Assembly: GCA_947177605.1 (NCBI GenBank)
Contig: CAMWUX010000031.1
Coordinates: 1-9,229 of the forward strand
Origin: an uncultured Porphyromonadaceae bacterium
Lineage (GTDB): Bacteria; Bacteroidota; Bacteroidia; Bacteroidales; Muribaculaceae
Direction: 5' to 3'
Length of the DNA: 9,229 nucleotides
The first letter of the stretch is position 1. Each line of letters opens with the position of its first letter. The notes beneath the pieces are model-generated. The model did no database searches, was not told where the DNA came from, and saw only the letters and a program-made list of their open reading frames with translations. Shown piece by piece: positions 7,369 to 9,229 of the stretch. The position numbers and the translations under genes are program-made.

Positions 7369-7499
7369 AATTATTGAATATTGATATTTGGTGCCTACCT
7401 CCTTTCAAGCGATTCGGCCATTTCTTCATGTGTTGAGATATACATATAAACGTAGGTGAGAGATTATTGTTCGTCGGGTGTCGTTGCGGCGAGAGATAG

Positions 7500-7529
7500 T
7501 TGCGGTTTTGTGCATTATACGTATATTTG
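7500..7529 (+). promoter_or_regulatory. Bacteroidetes-type promoter that fixes the start of the next gene
   Basis: TTG at 7500-7502, 19 nt of spacer, and TATATTTG at 7522-7529 give exact -33 and -7 matches. Transcription should begin near 7534-7537, only about 15 nt before the ATG at 7551. This rules out the in-frame TTG at 7500 as a start codon, since it lies inside the -33 element and upstream of the transcript. Confidence 0.75.
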
Positions 7530-7550
7530 CGAGATGTAATAAAATTGGCT

Positions 7551-7958
7551 ATGAGTTTTGACTACGTATTGGATCTATTCGGTCGCTTCCGCAAGGGGCG
7601 ACGGACTAAGTTTACGGATATTGAATCGCGTGCAATTTCGCTTTTACGGAATAAGTATCAGGGTATGATTGCTGATGATGAGTTTGCAGAAGCGTTTGGC
7701 AAGGTTTTGAAGGACTTTCTTGATCTGTCGGGCAATGTGATAGATCAAGATACCCCGATGTGGATCAGTATGTTTGGAGCTAATGTGTTTGCGCGATGGC
7801 GCAATTGGTATTTTGTGAAGAGGAGGCACGCCGAACGGCCGGAAGAATTTTCGGCACCGGGTATGGAGGAGCGATATCGTGAGATCGAGGCGATGCGGCT
7901 TGATGATTGGTTTGAGTCGAAAATCCGCTACTGCCTTGACGAACTTGATGAAAAATAA
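7551..7958 (+). CDS. Orphan protein of unknown function, 135 residues
   Basis: I do not recognise this protein. The ATG at 7551 is chosen because the frame's earlier TTG (7500) falls in the promoter. The product is soluble-looking with no signal peptide or membrane segment, predicted mostly helical, and highly charged. It has a basic start (RFRKGRRTK, residues 12-20), an acidic stretch near 41-48 (ADDEFAEA), an aromatic and basic segment ARWRNWYFVKRRH (81-93), and an acidic tail ending DELDEK. The basic patches could bind nucleic acid, but that is only a guess. Sampled GC is about 40%, well below the left-hand genes. The gene stands alone: strong promoter, about 15-nt leader, and a hairpin terminator starting at the base after the stop. 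That complete, self-contained unit argues that it is a real expressed gene. Confidence 0.8.
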   Translation: MSFDYVLDLFGRFRKGRRTKFTDIESRAISLLRNKYQGMIADDEFAEAFGKVLKDFLDLSGNVIDQDTPMWISMFGANVFARWRNWYFVKRRHAERPEEFSAPGMEERYREIEAMRLDDWFESKIRYCLDELDEK

Positions 7959-8000
7959 GCCGTGCACAATGAAGTGACGGCCTATTAGTATTTTATTATT
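7951..8000. terminator. Bidirectional intrinsic terminator between convergent genes
   Basis: The arms GCCGT (7959-7963) plus CAC (7965-7967) pair with GTG (7974-7976) plus ACGGC (7977-7981), with a single bulged G at 7964 and a 6-nt loop. On the plus strand a T-rich stretch follows (7982-8000). On the minus strand TTATTTTT follows (7958 back to 7951), overlapping the stop codon of the orphan gene. It can therefore end both the plus-strand orphan gene and the minus-strand secreted-protein gene. Confidence 0.75.
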
Positions 8001-8005
8001 TGGCT

Positions 8006-8548
8006 TTATTCTACAGCTACGTCTTGCATTACTGTAGCATTAAACGTGGTTCCTTGTTGGATTTTTGGCATGCTACCTTTCATACAGCCACTTATAAGGC
8101 CAAGAGGGAAAAATATTACAGATAATGCGATTACACCACCGAGTTTACTGCCCCCATTTTTACAGCTACTCAGTCGGAGCGACACTCGTCTATTGTCAAT
8201 AGTTTTTGTAGAAGCGTTAGTTAAGCATATCTTGCCGGCTTTACCCCATGATCCATTAGATTCTGCTGAATATTCTATAAACGCCGGTGTGCCCGCTTTA
8301 ATTAGAATCCTTGTTCCATCGGCGGAGTACACATCAGTATCTACTACAGCATTTATAGCTCCTGCATCTGCTTTATTGTCGGCTTTGAAATTCTCAGTCA
8401 GGCGCAGAACTAAGGGCGAGCCACTTTCTAATAAATTGCTCCGGTTAATATTATATTGTGCCATAGCCTCAAAGGGCAAGCATAATATTAAAGTCACGAT
8501 CAGCATACCGGAAAGGATTTGTTCCCACAATTTGATTTCTTTTTTCAT
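8006..8548 (-). CDS. Secreted or envelope protein of unknown function, 180 residues
   Basis: The start is taken at ATG 8548 (MKKEIKLWEQ), since it gives a clean signal peptide: basic start, hydrophobic core IVTLILCL, cleavage after AMA near residue 30. The longer in-frame ATG at 8632 would put 28 polar residues in front and would run into the putative RNA terminator. The mature part begins QYNINRSNLL. It then shows a pattern I associate with exported Bacteroidetes proteins of beta-barrel or OB type: GSPLVLRLTENF, then ILIKAGTPAF, a Gly/Lys segment GSWGKAGKICL, a hydrophobic stretch GGVIALSVIFFPLGLISG (possibly membrane-associated), and a final IQQGTTFNATVMQDV. No enzymatic motif is seen. Sampled GC is near 40%. 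No clear promoter lies just upstream, so it may depend on read-through from the RNA promoter at 8820-8849. Confidence 0.8.
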   Translation of the reverse strand: MKKEIKLWEQILSGMLIVTLILCLPFEAMAQYNINRSNLLESGSPLVLRLTENFKADNKADAGAINAVVDTDVYSADGTRILIKAGTPAFIEYSAESNGSWGKAGKICLTNASTKTIDNRRVSLRLSSCKNGGSKLGGVIALSVIFFPLGLISGCMKGSMPKIQQGTTFNATVMQDVAVE

Positions 8549-8623
8549 TTGTGTTTGTTTATTAATTGGTTGTTGTGCAATATTGCCATTGTGTCGGTTG
8601 GACGTAGTATGCACAATTGCCAA

Positions 8624-8647
8624 TAAAAACAAAAGCGCAGACTTTCG
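8624..8647 (-). terminator. Weak intrinsic terminator of the candidate RNA
   Basis: On the minus strand CGAAAG (8647-8642), a 6-nt loop, and CTTTTG (8635-8630) form a 6-bp stem with one G-U pair, followed by TTTTT (8629-8625). The stem is short and A-U rich, so read-through into the downstream secreted-protein gene is plausible. Confidence 0.4.
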
Positions 8648-8815
8648 CCATACGCCTCTTGGCTCACCACAAGCCTAAATACACTATGAGAAAGCCCGCG
8701 CTGTGTGGCACGTTCTCAACGTGTATTATAAGTGCTCGTTACAAATTCCGAGGTGGTGATTCAGAGGCGTATTGAGCAAAAATGAAAAGGTGCAGTATCC
8801 TCTCTTGAATACTAC
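8624..8815 (-). ncRNA. Candidate structured small RNA, about 190 nt
   Basis: This stretch fills most of a 342-nt intergenic gap. Read on the minus strand it starts just after a consensus promoter and folds in order as follows. First is a 5' hairpin of 9 bp with a 6-nt loop (8815-8807 with 8800-8792). Then comes a long interrupted stem: 10 bp (8763-8772 with 8650-8659), a 3/4-nt internal loop, 7 bp (8753-8759 with 8664-8670), then a large asymmetric bubble (25 nt against 7 nt, the longer side holding a 4-bp mini-hairpin). Above it is an inner stem of 7+6 bp (8721-8727 with 8678-8684; 8713-8718 with 8687-8692). A weak terminator hairpin and T tract close the unit. Size and the rod with a central bubble recall 6S-type RNA, but I cannot match it to a family. 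A long regulatory leader of the 8006-8548 gene, or a MITE-like palindrome, are the alternatives. The competing fold is described under findings. Confidence 0.55.
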
Positions 8816-8819
8816 ACCG

Positions 8820-8849
8820 CAAAGGTAATAAGATTTTGCGACTTGGCAA
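8820..8849 (-). promoter_or_regulatory. Bacteroidetes-type promoter of the candidate RNA
   Basis: On the minus strand TTG (8849-8847), 19 nt of spacer, and TACCTTTG (8827-8820) match the -33/-7 consensus exactly, with the same spacing as the promoter at 7500-7529. The predicted start near 8815 coincides with the first base of the 5' hairpin. There is no ORF in front of it until 8548, which supports a non-coding product or a long leader. Confidence 0.7.
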
Positions 8850-8890
8850 TGAAATAATTGAGTGCCTATCGCATCTCGTAGGTATCCCGA

Positions 8891-9229
8891 TCAGTCGTTG
8901 ACGGGGATGGGGGCTTCGTAGTAGCCGGAGTGGAAGGTGCCGTCGGGCTGCTCGAGGAGGTAGATTATACTCAGAAGGCCGTCGGTGACGATGGTATCGC
9001 TGTCGTTGGAGTGACGGGCGGTATATGTGACGAGACGCATATCGCCTACTTTAGTCTCTTCACGCATTACGTCGCCGGGAAGTACGTCTTTTAAGAAGCT
9101 GACTGCTTGTTCAAATGTCTTGGGATAGAAACTCGGAGTGGTGCTGCTGCACGATACTTGGGTTATTCCGGCTTCCATGAGCGAGGGGATGTTGCCCTCC
9201 GAATACTCGGGGGCTATGGCGACAAAGTT
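8891..9229 (-). CDS. 3' part of an unrecognised protein (5' end outside window)
   Basis: The frame stays open from the stop at 8891 to the right edge, adding 17 codons beyond the internal ATG at 9178, so that ATG is probably not the start and this is the C-terminal 112 residues of a longer protein. I do not recognise it. The visible part has a region rich in Ser, Thr and Cys (VSCSSTTPSFY), then a helix (KTFEQAVSFLKDVL), and then strand-like segments (MRLVTYTARH, LLSIIYLLEQ) ending APIPVND. No membrane segment or catalytic motif is seen. Sampled GC is back near 58%, like the left-hand genes and unlike the AT-richer stretch next to it. It is transcribed in the same direction as the candidate RNA, but the RNA has its own promoter 40-70 nt downstream of this stop. 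Confidence 0.75.
   Translation of the reverse strand, partial: NFVAIAPEYSEGNIPSLMEAGITQVSCSSTTPSFYPKTFEQAVSFLKDVLPGDVMREETKVGDMRLVTYTARHSNDSDTIVTDGLLSIIYLLEQPDGTFHSGYYEAPIPVND

Noticed and set aside
7369..7429. Small upstream ORF (ATG at 7429, minus strand) containing the GGAGG sequence and running into the DUF4332-type gene out of frame
   Set aside because: The product becomes a run of Arg and His residues typical of an out-of-frame reading, and no signal supports initiation there.
8046..8678. 210-codon plus-strand open frame across the secreted-protein gene and RNA region
   Set aside because: Antisense shadow of a gene with a good signal peptide; it crosses the structured RNA and lacks a promoter.
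8651..8771. Inverted repeats as the ends of an insertion sequence or MITE
   Set aside because: No transposase and no target-site duplication seen, and the stems sit between an exact promoter and a terminator, which fits an RNA gene better. Not fully excluded without a genome-wide copy count.
1..9229. CRISPR array, toxin-antitoxin pair, phage or defence island
   Set aside because: No spaced direct repeats, no recombinase or phage structural genes, and no recognisable defence nuclease or toxin-antitoxin pair on either strand.

Overview
The window looks like a chromosomal segment of a gut Bacteroidales bacterium, possibly Muribaculaceae-like. The family placement is inference. The evidence is the Bacteroidetes-type promoter (TTG, 19 nt, TAnnTTTG) seen upstream of several genes, the near absence of Shine-Dalgarno sequences, a TlpA-type thioredoxin protein with a Bacteroidetes-style N-terminal domain, and exported lipoproteins with acidic residues after the lipobox cysteine. 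No phage, transposase, CRISPR, tRNA or rRNA was found.

Left part (10-3174, minus strand): a compact run of four genes in the order tlpA-like thioredoxin lipoprotein, pheS, crcB, nth. Gaps are 15 and 40 nt and the last two genes overlap by 4 nt, so they are probably one transcript: envelope redox, phenylalanyl-tRNA charging, fluoride export and base-excision repair. It diverges at 3175-3314 from a plus-strand acyl-CoA synthetase (3315-4982), and both sides have a recognisable -7 box.

Middle (5024-7368, minus strand): a 585-residue lipoprotein whose central part resembles leukocidin/haemolysin-type beta-pore proteins (tentative), and a small helix-hairpin-helix protein of the DUF4332 type. A strong 11-bp hairpin without a T tract lies between them.

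Right part (about 7380-8880): an AT-richer island (sampled lines about 40% GC, against about 60% in the flanking genes). It holds a 135-residue orphan gene with a textbook promoter and a very short leader, a bidirectional terminator, a secreted 180-residue protein of unknown role, and an intergenic segment that looks like a small structured RNA gene on the minus strand. That RNA has its own promoter, a long interrupted stem, a competing inner hairpin and a weak intrinsic terminator. It is the most interesting unexplained signal in the window. The last feature (8891 to the right edge, minus strand) is the 3' part of an unrecognised protein.

Most of the window is ordinary housekeeping. I do not see a clearly new multi-gene system. 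The RNA candidate and the possible surface-anchored pore-forming protein are the two items worth following.
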